Assembly: GCA_963556255.1 (NCBI GenBank)
Contig: OY744612.1
Coordinates: 19,278,557-19,342,556 of the forward strand
Length of the DNA stretch: 64,000 nt
Reading direction: 5' to 3'
Origin: Allolobophora icterica
Lineage: Eukaryota; Annelida; Clitellata; Crassiclitellata; Lumbricidae
In this document: positions 10,412 through 20,696 of the stretch, piece by piece
Layout of the letters: every line of letters begins with the position of its first letter
Numbering within the stretch: the stretch's first letter is position 1
Position numbers and translations under genes: made by a program
Notes under the pieces: generated by a model
Database searches by the model: none
What the model saw: only the letters and a program-made list of their open reading frames with translations
What the model was told of the DNA's origin: nothing

Positions 10412-10765
10412 CATGGGCGTCCGCAGGGGAAACAAATGGAGCATTTGCTCCCCGGGATTTTGTACATACTTTACGAAAATTTAAAATATATAGAACACTT
10501 ACATTTTCGGGAGTTTTGTTATTGAAATCAACTTTCAGATAAAGCTGGAAACGGGATCTCACTCCCAGAACGCTAACAACAGGCCCCATATAATGTCCAA
10601 TGTTCCCAAAGCGCTGGCGGCCGTTCGGATCTGCGCCAGGCCCTCTAATCGCGGAGATGGGAGCCGAAGGTAACGCGATCGTTTGCTTTCGGCACCCTCG
10701 TTAGTCCCCGTGCCAACAATTTAAAACTTTGCCCTCCCCTATGAAAATTCCTGCAGACGCCCATG
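10412..10765. mobile_element. hAT-type MITE inside GPCR copy A
   Basis: TIRs CATGGGCGTCCGCAGG and CCTGCAGACGCCCATG. Flanking octamers are GCTACAAA (left) and GCTCCAGA (right), a decayed 8-bp duplication: intact paralogues read 'tctcctaactccagatgg' at this place. The interior is GC-rich and contains no ORF. Confidence 0.8.
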
Positions 10766-10873
10766 GCTCCAGATGCGGATTAGCGCCGTGCTATGGCTGC
10801 AGAGAGTCGCATATTTTGAACTCGTGTTTTTCGGTCTCGGCTGGCTACGGCGTTATACAAATCGTCCTATTAT

Positions 10874-11001
<128 letters not shown>

Positions 11002-11014
11002 ATACAACGGTGAT

Positions 11015-11970
11015 AGCGGAGACTAACATTTACAAATTTACAATAGCATTTACATTTTGTAGTAACAGCAACCTATGTACAATTCTAGCAGTCATATATG
11101 TTGGCGAGAGCGCTACTGCAACCACCTGTCTATTATCTAGGGCTAGGCCTACACCCAAATGCAGCTGGTATAACGACTTGTGCGTTAGACACCGCCGCTA
11201 TAGAAGTCATTACTTATGTTACCTTATCTTTTGCCCTTAAATTCCTTATCTTATCTTCACGGTCTCATAGGTTACCTTCTCATCGGGTGTGGTTTATCGT
11301 TTCATAGGCTGCGATGTGGTGGGCTGTGGTGGACCCACCGCATTCGCTGTGCTGACGATAGGGGGCGTTCTTGTAATACGTGGACGGTCATTTTGTCGAT
11401 ATAGGCAGATCGTTAGAAAGAGTGGTCGGATCTTGTAAGAAGGAAGAAGGCGGAGAAGGTAGATGAAGATGGAGAGGATTAGAAGAGTGAAGAGAGTGAG
11501 AAGATGAAGAGGGTAGAGGAAGAAGGGCGAGAAGAAAAAGGAAGAGGGAGAGAAGAAGGGAAGGAGAACGATGGGTAGGATAGGAGAAATGAGAGGAGGT
11601 CTCGGAGGAAGTTTAAGAGCTGAGGAAGAAGGATTGGAGGAGGGAGAAGGAAGAAGGGAAAGGAGAGGGAGAGAGGAGTGAAGGGGAGAGAAACGAGATG
11701 AGGATGGTGGTGAAGATGGACGAATTAGAAAGTTAACTAAATGGAATGTGAAGAACCGGTTGCATGTAAGTCATAGACGGAGTGTGCAAAGTAATGTTGT
11801 CTGTGCTTCACGCAACGACAACAGATTCCACTTAAGAACAGATCATGACGATCGACTGACGATACATCCTGATGAAGATGTCAGGAACGACGAGATGATG
11901 ATGATGACGAAGACGACGACAATGATGCCTACGTTGCGTTGCTTTTGGCAACGGTAATGACTGTGGTGTC
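11015..11970. repeat. Unit-A tail segment, paralogous to 37460-38550
   Basis: Landmarks run in the same order in both places: 'gcgttagacac..gc(g)gctatagaagt', 'cttatcttcacggtctca', 'gatgtggtgggct.tg', a 300-bp G/A-only tract (about 11404-11735), 'aaagttaactaaatggaatgtgaaga', and 'gacgacgacaatgatgcctacgttg'. The first 150 bp also match about 31010-31170 in unit C. No gene is visible. The purine-only tract is notable. Confidence 0.65.
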
Positions 11971-12032
11971 GTTTAAGACGATTATGATTGCAACGACGAC
12001 GATGACGATGGCGATGGTGATAATGATTACCA

Positions 12033-12067
12033 GGATGATGATGATGATGATGGTGGTGATGGTGGTT

Positions 12068-12125
<58 letters not shown>

Positions 12126-12150
12126 CGATGATGATGATGGCGATGATGAA
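12033..12150. repeat. (GAT)n microsatellite
   Basis: Mostly GAT repeats with GGT interruptions, preceded by a GAC/GAT-rich stretch from 11880. Poly-Met and poly-Asp frames are artefacts. Confidence 0.9.
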
Positions 12151-12720
12151 TACGAATACGAGTACATCATCATGCTAAGTAGGTCATATTTTGCGGACGT
12201 CTTTTATGGATGACCCATGTGACCTACTTTTGATCCTTTCCTCCCTCCCTCTGTCCGCGTTTGACATTACCCTCCCCCTTTGCGTACGTCCGCACGCCAA
12301 AGCCAGTGAACGAAGAAACCAATATTGATAGGCCTACTATAGTCATTAATAAGCTACCAGTTCTATCTGATTTGAAATCACCTTAATTAAAATGTCAACT
12401 AGATTGAACCAGTGCATGCTTTTTAAAATTGAAAAGTAAGCAGTGTTCTACACCAACTAATGCATTTTAAAACCACAAACAGGTAATATAAATAATGAGG
12501 AAATGTTTTCTACCTGCCTTTTAAAACGGCCTAAATTAAAGTAATATAATGCTTAGTTTTCGTCTCTCGGGAAGGTTGAAACAAGAAGGTGTTTTAAAGC
12601 TTTTAAATTTAGACATCTCCACTGGTCGTAGCCCCCTTCCCCTTTGACGCACATGAATGACCTCCTCCCTCCTCTCATTGCGGACGTCCTTTATGGATTA
12701 CCCCTTATCGAGCCACAGTA
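12151..12720. repeat. Repeat-derived stretch with two 'ttgcggacgtc' copies
   Basis: A near-identical 25-base motif (TTGCGGACGTCyTTTATGGAT) occurs at about 12190 and 12684, each next to a pyrimidine-rich 'cctccctccctc' stretch. This suggests the ends of one repeat element or two relics. No ORF or terminal duplication was identified. Confidence 0.4.
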
Positions 12721-12739
12721 TTAAACCTACTGTATTGCG

Positions 12740-13400
12740 GCTATGGTGCAAGTCTCCTTTCAATCCGTAGGTCTGTGACAGTCTGTCCAACTATTGGATT
12801 TCTGCAGCCAGAGGGCGCCTCTGATTAGTTTGCAATACAAAAAAGTGGGACTGCACAAATGTTCAGTTGCAATTACAATGGGTAACTGATAAAACTCCAG
12901 TTCTTAATGACATTTAGCAGATGCAGGCTAGCGCAGAGAGCGCCACTCAGCTCAAGAAATGCAAAGTTGCAAATGAAAAGGAATGAGTGAAGGAACTAAT
13001 GAATGAAGCACAGAATACCGAACGAATAGTGTGCTGTGCTATAGTCTCTGACGTCTGGTTGTTAAGGTAGCACGAGTCATGCAGAACAGCAATGGCTGGC
13101 GGTGGAGCTATAAAACCAGCAATAACCTTTACAAGATGACCTATTGACCTTGCCTTTCAAAAGGATTCTGACCTTGCATTTCATTAGGCTACAGTGATCC
13201 GGTTTTGAGTGTGTACTTGCTTCGGCTTCAAGTACCTTTGGAGAATCCAGTGTTTAACCACATCCTATGGCAACAAAGACCGTTGACGTCGACAGAAAAT
13301 ATTTTGGCTTAATACAGCTCTATAGGCCCTACACTCGACTGACCTTTGGCATTGCGTTGTGAGATTTTTGACGTCATTGACTCAATATTTATATTCTTGG
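12740..13400. repeat. Unit-B upstream block, paralogous to 26620-27190
   Basis: Shared landmarks in order: 'tcctttcaatccgtaggtct', 'gcgcc(a/c)(c/t)', 'gcacgagtcatgca', 'tttacaagatgacctatt...accttgcctttcaaa', 'gtgtacttgc(t/c)tcgg(c/t)ttcaagtacctttgga', 'gtttaaccacatc', 'cgttgacgtcgacag'. It marks the 5' side of the duplicated unit upstream of LRAT copies B and C. No gene seen. Confidence 0.6.
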
Positions 13401-13435
13401 GTCTATCTTATTAAATACAAACGTTGTCTAAAACC

Positions 13436-13660
13436 TGCTTCGGAGATCGTGCGTTCTTCGTGGTAGGACCTAGATGCTGGAACAATATTCCAACCTCAAT
13501 ACGTGCTGCAACTTCACTGGAGTCATTTAAGACCAGACTCAAGACACACTACTTCAAGCAGGCCTATGGGCCGTGTTGAACTTGTCAAAGCGCCCTTGTA
13601 ACGGCATGTGTCGTTTTACGGCGCTGTAGAAATCGTCGTATTCATCATCATCATCATTTG
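13436..13660 (+). mobile_element. LINE 3' end (CR1/L2-like)
   Basis: Translates as RAFFVVGPRCWNNIPTSIRAATSLESFKTRLKTHYF-type sequence, the standard C-terminus of CR1/L2-class ORF2. It is followed by a 3' tail with 'acggcgctgtagaaat' and a short (ATC)n tail. The (ATC)n tail was then hit by the MITE at 13663. Confidence 0.75.
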
Positions 13661-13662
13661 AT

Positions 13663-14036
13663 CAGTGTTTAATCTAGTCCCCCTCTTCTGGGAGGGGAAA
13701 CCAGGTTTCTGGGGGGACCACAAATTTTTCAGACTTTTCCAACTTTCATCCAGACTTTTTACAACTTTCATCTTCGAAAAAAGTTGATGACCTTTTTTTT
13801 TTTTTTTAGTCATTCGTCCCAATTTTCCTATAGGAATTACTCTCTAAAAAAAGTTGATGACCTTTTTTTAGGGATCCGTCTCTCTGGGGGGGGGGAAACC
13901 ATGTATGACCATGTATCCTGGGGGGGAATTTGCCTCCCCAAAACTTCTCTACATTATAATATTGCCGGCCTCTGGGGGGAAACATCAATCCTGGGGGGGA
14001 ACTTTACCCCCCCAAAGACGTCTAGATTAAACACTG
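13663..14036. mobile_element. hAT-type MITE, TIR CAGTGTTTAATCTAG
   Basis: TIRs CAGTGTTTAATCTAG and CTAGATTAAACACTG, exact 8-bp duplication CATTTGAT at 13655-13662 and 14037-14044. The interior contains G- and C-runs and a partial internal repeat ('aaaaaagttgatgacctttttt' twice). Nested in the LINE tail. Confidence 0.92.
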
Positions 14037-14044
14037 CATTTGAT

Positions 14045-14393
14045 GCAGGACGTTTAGGCCTACACTGACTTTCTTGTGGCATTATACATAGCGACATCGT
14101 AATTTCTTTGTCAATTGCGTTGTTGCTGTTTGGTCGGAAATTAGTAAACGAGAGCGCGATTTCATGCCGTGATTTTCGTCAATTTGTACAAAATCCTACT
14201 GGAACTTTCTGACTAAATTTCTACTGCCTCTGCTACTCACGCATGCTCGTACATTGCATGAAAACCATTGACGCCTGTATAATAGTTCCTCCTACTAGGA
14301 CAGCTATCGTAATCGTAATCGTAATCTCGGAACTTCTAAAGCGCCACTTGAAGGTAAAGCGCAGGGCACCAGCCTATTCACGAGCGCTACGTC
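14045..14393. other. Anonymous intergenic sequence
   Basis: No ORF with recognisable features, no clear repeat. Possible continuation of the flank of the LINE insertion. Confidence 0.4.
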
Positions 14394-14581
14394 AAATCAG
14401 AGGGGGTTTTCAGAGAGCAGTCCAAAAGAGGTCCGAGTCCGGTTTCCAGAAGGCCAAACCAAATCAGAGGGGGTTTCCAGAGAGTAGTCCAAAAGAGGTC
14501 TAAGTCCGATTTCCAGAAGGCCAAACCAAATCAGAGGGGGTTTCCAGAGAGTAGTCTAAAAGAGGTCCAAGTCCGATTTCC
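14394..14581. repeat. 67-bp minisatellite, 2.8 copies
   Basis: Units start at 14394, 14461 and 14528 with AAATCAGAGGGGGTTT and continue through 'cagagag.agtc.aaaagaggtc...ccagaaggccaaacc'. Units differ at a few positions only. The third copy breaks off before 14585. Confidence 0.9.
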
Positions 14582-14589
14582 ATGGTACC

Positions 14590-15240
14590 AGATCAGGAGA
14601 GGCAGAGCAGCTGCCAAAGTGGGTGTCGTTTACGGCGAGAATAATTGGAAGGCGGAGGATCAGATGAGTCAGGGTAGTAGCACTTGAAAAGGTGAGACTT
14701 CAGTTTTGGGTGGAAAGCTCGGGGGTGATAGATAGAGGAACATGAGGAGGAGGATGAAGGACGGGTTGCAATGATGATGGAGGCACTGAGAAACTGCGGA
14801 ATTCAGGTGGGAGATCATTCCAGAGGCGTGGTGCTGTGTTGGATATGGCTCGGCTGAGAACTAGAGGTGAGTAGTGACTGGGGGTCGAGAAAGACTGAGA
14901 TAGGACGATGATCGGGTGGGGCGGGTTGTCTGAATGGTGAAGAGATCACGAAGGTACTTGGGTTGGCCCGGCTGGGAATATTGTAGGGAGTTGTAGGTTA
15001 GTGATAGGACTTTGAAGTGGATTCGCTCTGAGATTTTTAACCAATGGAGTGATTTGAGGATGGGAGTGATATGATGATGTTTGGGCGTTCTAATGACAGC
15101 CCTGGCTATTGAGTTTTGGATAAACTGTAGACGCTTGATTTGAGTGGATTCAAGGTTGAGGAAAAGAGAATTGCAGTAATCAAGCTTTGAATGAATAATG
15201 GAGGTAGCAATAGTGGAGGCAGTTTTAAGGTCATGCATGG
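14590..15240 (-). mobile_element. LINE reverse-transcriptase C-terminal remnant
   Basis: The reverse strand reads SIIHSKLDYCNSLFLNLES, IKRLQFIQNSIARAV, HITPILKSLHWLKISERIHFKVL and P.YLRDLF, then after frameshifts RLWNDLPPEFRSFSVPPS. This is the thumb and C-terminal region of a CR1/Rex-type LINE. It is not functional. Confidence 0.85.
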
Positions 15241-15244
15241 ACCG

Positions 15245-15415
15245 TATGCGTCGGAGTCCCCGTCTTTTTGTCTCAATTGGTCCCTCTCTCTTGAATGCAC
15301 TGTCTCCTACTCGTTCTCAAATTCGAGTAGGTAACCCCTCTTCCTCTTTTTCTTTCCACAAGACTTATTTCTTCTCTTGTGGCCTTGCGCACTGGAAGCG
15401 CCTCTGAACGGTCCA
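15245..15415 (+). mobile_element. Possible LINE 3' end fragment
   Basis: Plus-strand frame reads RSPRLFVSIGPSLLNALSPTRSQ, like the F-V-GP-x-x-N-x-LP motif at LINE ORF ends, and is followed by 'gaagcgcctctgaacg', the tail hairpin arm seen in other LINE ends here. Confidence 0.45.
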
Positions 15416-15419
15416 CCCT

Positions 15420-15945
15420 ACTAAACAAAATCATGGTTGATACACTTTATTATAACCGTGCTCCGTGCAACGTATAACCACGGTTGCTTATAATTTACAG
15501 TCGTGGACTTGCGTCAGCACACGCGCACCTGCTTAAAAGCAAATACCGGTATGCACCGGGTCACGGCAAATCAGGAACATAAAACGAATGTACGCTAGTT
15601 TATTCGAAGAAAGTCAAAGTAGACGCTATATGCAGATTATCGTAAGTAGAGTAATACTAACCTGTATCATTCACATTACGTAGACTGCAGAATATTAGGG
15701 TCGCTTTTATATTTTGTTTCTTTTGTAGGCTATTTATGCTTCTCGAATTTTCTGAATGTAGGAATTTTGAGCTAGTTTGGACTAAATAAACTGCGAATGG
15801 CAGAAAAAGGGAATCTGTATTTTGGGTATGGTAATTTCTTAATAGTAGGCCTATAGGCCTACATATCAACCGTCGGATTAGACTATATATCGTGCATAAA
15901 AGTCTAAAAGTGTGGCGCGTTACAGTGTTTTAACTGGTAAAGATT
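15420..15945. repeat. Unit-B upstream block, paralogous to 27230-27785
   Basis: Shared landmarks: 'ttgatacac.tt.ttataaccgtg', 'gtcgtgga.cttgcgtcagca', 'ttacgt.gtctgca.aatatt', 'gcttttatat', and 'ggcgcgttacagtgttttaa'. It lies upstream of the LRAT leader acceptor in both units, so the LRAT leader exon or promoter may lie here. No ORF is supported. Confidence 0.55.
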
Positions 15946-16099
15946 CAAATTATTTAACAAATTTATGCCAATATTTACTTTTATCATATATTTAAAACTA
16001 AAATTTCAACCAAACTCAAAAACAGTTTTCTATCTAGTGCTGGTGAGAACTGAAGGACTACTGTAATCCGGGTAGCGATGCACTTGTTTGACAGTGAGA

Positions 16100-16260
16100 A
16101 GAAGTATATATGCCCCTATCTCCCATTCTATGAAAAATCCTGTGCTGGACGGTTTACTGAAGTCGATCGGTAAAGAGTATTACATGTATGATTAATGATC
16201 GTAAAATGACTGGGAATGAAACCGGCATTTTTTAATATTGCAATCAATATTCGTTAATTG
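16100..16260 (+). repeat. Unit-B copy of LRAT-upstream block
   Basis: Matches 3273-3420 ('tatgaaaaatcctgtgct', 'ggtttactgaa.tcg', 'gatcgtaaaatga.tggg', 'gaaaccg'). In B it is separated from the LRAT gene by a LINE remnant (16500-17090). Confidence 0.5.
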
Positions 16261-16499
16261 CAGAATTTCCCGTTGACACAAACGCAACAAGATTACACAC
16301 ACTTTAAAAATAGACAGCAAAACGCGATTAAATCAGATCTCAATTAAGCATCATTGACTAGTTAATAAATGTTTTTATAAAGCATACGGGATACAAAGTT
16401 TTTATCGTTCTTCCCAGGCAATGTGAAATTGTGAGTTCGTGCCAGAAGATTATGGGATATATTTCGGTCAGCATGCAGAGAAATAGGGTAGCAGAACAT

Positions 16500-17090
16500 G
16501 GCCAGGATCAGCAACGTCTGCATTAAATATCGTTCATCAGCCTGCCTGGCCAGTTCGAAGCGCTTTGGGTGGATGGGGAAACTAAGCCAGTTCGGCGCAT
16601 TTTTCTAAATAGTTCCTCGATCCTCTCCCTGTCTCCCGCCCGGGTATAGCCCACCATGCAGGGGATGCATACATCAGGGAAGCTACGGTGGTGGCCCTTG
16701 TATATATCATGTAATACATTAGGTGGAAATCCGTGGGACCCGAGGACTCGGAGAGCGTGGAGTGAAGAGGAAGATGTCGATAGAACCTCTTCTAGATGAG
16801 GCCCCATCCCGAGGTCAGGGCATATAGAGACACCTAGGACTCGCAGGAAAGTAACGCGGATGGCCCCCGGGATAATAAGGGGATAGAGGGGATTGCTTTC
16901 CTTCTGGTGAAGATAATTAATTCACGAGTGTTATGGGGGTTGAGGCGAAGCTTATTACTATTCGCCCACGAGGTGATATGGGCAAATTCTTCTTGGACGG
17001 TATCTATATTTAGAGGGTCCTATGAGGAGGTAGGTGTCATCAGCGAATTTAGTGATAAAATTAGAAGAATCTTTAGGGTGGAGATCTGAG
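16500..17090 (-). mobile_element. LINE reverse-transcriptase remnant with FADD box
   Basis: The reverse strand reads NFITKFADDTYLLIGP at about 17019-17066, the catalytic F/YADD motif of reverse transcriptases, then LNPHNTRELIIFTRRK, LGVSI and a long frame through LRVLGSHGFPPNVLHDIY and AGDRERIEELFRKMRRTG. The order fits a Jockey-like LINE RT. There are stops between the blocks. It sits between the upstream block and exon of LRAT gene B. Confidence 0.85.
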
Positions 17091-17182
17091 TACTTTATGG
17101 AGCTCATGCAGCCACTAACTAGCATAGCTATCCGATATTAATATGAAATTACCGCTGAAAACATTGATAATCTTTTGTTAGT

Positions 17183-17247
17183 ATCATGTTTTTTTCAGAT
17201 ATAGGCGTATACCATTACTTTTCACTGCAGCAGCTCCCTTAACGGAC
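17183..17247 (+). promoter_or_regulatory. Conserved 3' splice site and 5'UTR exon start, LRAT gene B
   Basis: Tract GTTTTTTTCAG (AG 17197-17198) followed by 49 nt to the ATG, aligned to the A and C genes except for two extra bases. Confidence 0.65.
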
Positions 17248-18870
17248 ATGGCGGTCGGTAACTCTCAGAAAGATCTCCACAAGGTGTACGATGGCTTGCC
17301 ATGTCCACGATGTCCGATCGAAAAAGGGTCGAAAGTTGTTACAACAATATTCGGACAAGAAGCGTTCATCAGAATCTGCTATGACTGTGGATGGTGCGTC
17401 GGAGTGGATGATTCAGCGAATCTTTGCGATCTTGGAGCTGAACGATGGACTTTTGAAGTAACAGATAGCGTTAAGGGAAATTCCTGCCTGAAGGACAAGA
17501 ATCACGTTCCCATGTTCATCGGAATGGATGCTGAATTGTTGATGCAGTCAATGTGCATCAATTGCCTGAAAACTGGAATCATGTTCTGTGCTGACGGTAA
17601 AACAGGGGACTCAAGCAACAAAGATGCACCTGTTTGTGACGTTGATGAAATACTTAGTATGATCCTTGCTAATGCTTCACAAAATAATTCGTTTGCTGAA
17701 CTTGAAGGTTCGATTCCCGATACAATTCAAGAGGAAATCGCCAGTATCGTGGACACGAAAAGTGACGAAATGATCGCGACGTTGCTGAATTGCGACTACG
17801 CTGAACACACCGAGTCATTGATGGCGTGTAAGTGTGGCAGAAAGGAATGTCCTAAGTGCAGGTCTGATCTATATCCCGGAACGTCAAAATCAGACGCCTC
17901 AGAATTCGCAACCAGGAAAGTCGAACCCGCCCTTAACAGCCTGGGAAAGAGTCCTGTTAAAACGCACGTCAGAGTAACAAGTCTAAACCAATTACGACCT
18001 GGAGATCACATCGCCTGGGATCGTTGCTACGCAGTCTGGCATCATGCCATCGTTGTTTGGGTAGAAAGGAACAGTCAAGAGATCGTTGTTATACACAACA
18101 GCGGTGGATTGAAAGACAACCCTAACGGTAAGATCGCTAGCGTCCGGAAGGATACTGTCACAGTCGACTGTATGGCAGATTTTCTCTACCGTTACCGTTA
18201 CAGAGACGGCGAGTGTCATCCGCCTGAAGTGGTCATCGAAAGAGCAGTTGAGAGTCTTGGTCAGCCATATAATCCTTTTAAATACAACTGCGAACATTTT
18301 GCAAGATGGTGTAAAGTGGGACTCAAATGCTGTCTCCAAATGGAAAAATTCTGTCAGAGTCTTAAACTGGGGTCGTCTAGTTTGGTGAAGTTTATAGAAG
18401 GATGGACGATGGTCGCTCTCAGAATCCTCGGAAATTCGGAAACAATCGGGCAAATACTGGCAACCGGCGCTCGGGAGACTATTAAGGCTCAACTGGGAAC
18501 AGTGGCCGGGACAACGACGTTATTCGGGTTTCTGGGACTTGGTACTATGATTGGTTCAATTGTCCTGTCTATAGCAACCGAGGTGATATTCTTCATCTGC
18601 AAGTTGTACAAGGCCAAGAAGGCGACGGCCAAGAAAGAAATGCCATGGGACGAGTTTCAGAGATATATAGTCCAGCTAATCTTCGAGGGTCTGTTTGGTT
18701 TGGGAGGAGGGCTTGTGGCTGGCTTTGGATTTTCTCTGATTCCCTATGCGGGTCCTTTTGTCAGTCCGCTGGGATATTTACTCGGAAACTGGATTGGGCG
18801 ATTTTTAGAAGCATGGGTAGGAAGACTAGTTGCTCGACGGCTTCCCATTTTGAAACTGACTGCTTCTTAA
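17248..18870 (+). CDS. LRAT-domain acyltransferase family protein, copy B
   Basis: 540 aa, colinear with copy A without gaps. It retains N-terminal CPRC (19-22) and CYDC (44-47), CINC (103-106) and the C.C....C..C cluster (194-204). The LRAT catalytic set is H265, H283 and C348 in NCEHFARWC. Hydrophobic C-terminal segments (431-451; about 476-528, Gly-rich) are kept. Amino-acid differences from A and C are spread over the protein, but the catalytic blocks are constant, which suggests it is still under constraint (inference). The start is supported by the acceptor 49 nt upstream. It is convergent with the GPCR copy at 20697-21809. Confidence 0.88.
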   Translation: MAVGNSQKDLHKVYDGLPCPRCPIEKGSKVVTTIFGQEAFIRICYDCGWCVGVDDSANLCDLGAERWTFEVTDSVKGNSCLKDKNHVPMFIGMDAELLMQSMCINCLKTGIMFCADGKTGDSSNKDAPVCDVDEILSMILANASQNNSFAELEGSIPDTIQEEIASIVDTKSDEMIATLLNCDYAEHTESLMACKCGRKECPKCRSDLYPGTSKSDASEFATRKVEPALNSLGKSPVKTHVRVTSLNQLRPGDHIAWDRCYAVWHHAIVVWVERNSQEIVVIHNSGGLKDNPNGKIASVRKDTVTVDCMADFLYRYRYRDGECHPPEVVIERAVESLGQPYNPFKYNCEHFARWCKVGLKCCLQMEKFCQSLKLGSSSLVKFIEGWTMVALRILGNSETIGQILATGARETIKAQLGTVAGTTTLFGFLGLGTMIGSIVLSIATEVIFFICKLYKAKKATAKKEMPWDEFQRYIVQLIFEGLFGLGGGLVAGFGFSLIPYAGPFVSPLGYLLGNWIGRFLEAWVGRLVARRLPILKLTAS

Positions 18871-19132
18871 TGAAAAACTTTGTGCTATCATATAAGCTTA
18901 GTCTCCGTGACAGCTAATATTTGGTTTGGAAGCAGCAGGCTCCATAGTAAAATATAATCAAGTAGAAGTATAGTTAGCGCTAGGACATTTTACTGTGACT
19001 ATTTTCCAAGCAGGAAACTTATCTTCTAAATCTTCGTAAGATGCATTAACCGAATCGGAAGAGGTTTGTGTCGGGTGTACAGGAGAGAGGGCTTCATTTG
19101 CAACGGCGACAAATATATAGCTTTTTGGTTGC

Positions 19133-19138
19133 AATAAA
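19133..19138 (+). terminator. Candidate polyadenylation signal of LRAT gene B
   Basis: AATAAA 263 nt after the stop codon, followed by T-rich sequence with TTGATT repeats. It is absent at the equivalent place in units A and C, so use is uncertain. Confidence 0.35.
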
Positions 19139-19249
19139 GACTTTTTGATTGATTGATTTGATTGATAATATACTCGGCGCAGGGATTTTCAGAGAGAGAC
19201 AGACCGAGAAAGACAGGCTTGAAAGGCGACTGATCTGTATTTCTAAGCT

Positions 19250-20690
19250 GAAGTTGCTTCTCGGCCAAATTTTTGGCGCCTTTGAACAGAGGATTCTTTT
19301 CTTACAATCATATTACTGTGTGAGTAGTAACTCTATTTTTGCACAGCAATTCGTTACACTAAATTTGGTTTCGCGATTTCTATATTTTTTGTGCAGTAGG
19401 TTATAATTTTAGAACAGGTTCTACATTTGTATGTGATAATTCTTTTTGTATGTTGTCAGCCAATAAAAGAACCCATTGCTTTAAATAATGTATGCATTCA
19501 TAACAATCAGTTAGGCATGCAAAGGCCCATATTGCTGTTTCACTATGTAGGCCTGATTGAATTGTTTTTATTCACAATAACACGTACTTTGCTGTTGATT
19601 TTTCCCAAAAGACCCATATTCATTTAAATACTTTTAGGATTACATCTGTTTTTGTTAAGGTAACAATAGTAATAGCGGATTTACTGGTAGGCCTATGAAG
19701 TCCTTGAAGAAGAATGGCTCAGCATTATTATAATATGGCTCTTAATAAGTACAGAAATAAATGATAGTTTGCTTAAGGGTTGAGGTATTTGGCATCCAAC
19801 AGTCGGGTCTGGATTTTAAAAAATGGGCGAGCTGGGCAGCGGACTGTGTTCCCATCGCCAAGAACCCCATAATGTGATTGCACTTAAAAAGTTGACTCAT
19901 TGTTTTATTGAACTATGGAAAACCATGAGTCTTGAGCGCTACTCCAATTACCTATCGATTAACTACACAAAAAGCAGCTACTATACTATAAGCAATTTTC
20001 GAACACAAATTGAGTCTCAGGTCCTTTGACCCGTAGATGAAAGCTGAACTAAATTCTGCTGCTTGATGACAGGGCCATTCCAAGAAACAACTGCTTTATG
20101 ATAATTGCATATTCTCTGTCTGAGTCACAGGACGTTTGATACAATTGTTTCCAACCAGCTTCTAGGCCTGTCTGCGAACAGATTGGTCGAGTTGGTCTAA
20201 TTGTTTAATTCTTTAAAATTAATTCTTTAGTTGGCACTTTCTTTGAAATTCCCTTGATGTATCCTACCTGAGTTTATGCTAACTTGCTAAGAAACTTTTG
20301 CTCAAAGTTGCAGCTTCGCTTAACCTAGCTTGAAAAGCACCTCCGATTTTGTGTTGATTCGGTCCTATTTAACTTTTCAATTAAAAACACCAACACTATT
20401 TGGCTCTTCCGAACAACAATGTAAGTGGCGAGATATATATCAAGTGGCTAAAGTGAAAACGTCGCGCTTTAAATTGAATTTCCAAAAATCAATAAACAAT
20501 ACTCTATACCCGAGGTAGATACGATCCTTCAGGATTTAACGAAAGCTTCGGTAAAATTAAAGTCCGCACATAAATGAATTAAATGTCCGCATATACATGA
20601 ATCACGCAGTGTTAAAATTAGTTATTTCCACCGTATTCCTTAATGATCGCTAGTTCTTTAGTTCGCCAGATGGCTAATCAGTCTCCACGT
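19250..20690. repeat. Unit-B LRAT-GPCR spacer
   Basis: Non-coding paralogue of the A and C spacers: 19250-19930 matches 7260-7920, 19930-20170 matches about 31120-31410 (including 'gattaactacac', 'aaattgagtctcag', 'gcttgatgacagggccat'), and 20370-20620 matches 9295-9490 and 31830-32080. No gene. The B copy carries fewer insertions than A or C and is the best guide to the ancestral spacer. Confidence 0.6.
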
Positions 20691-20696
20691 AACAAA

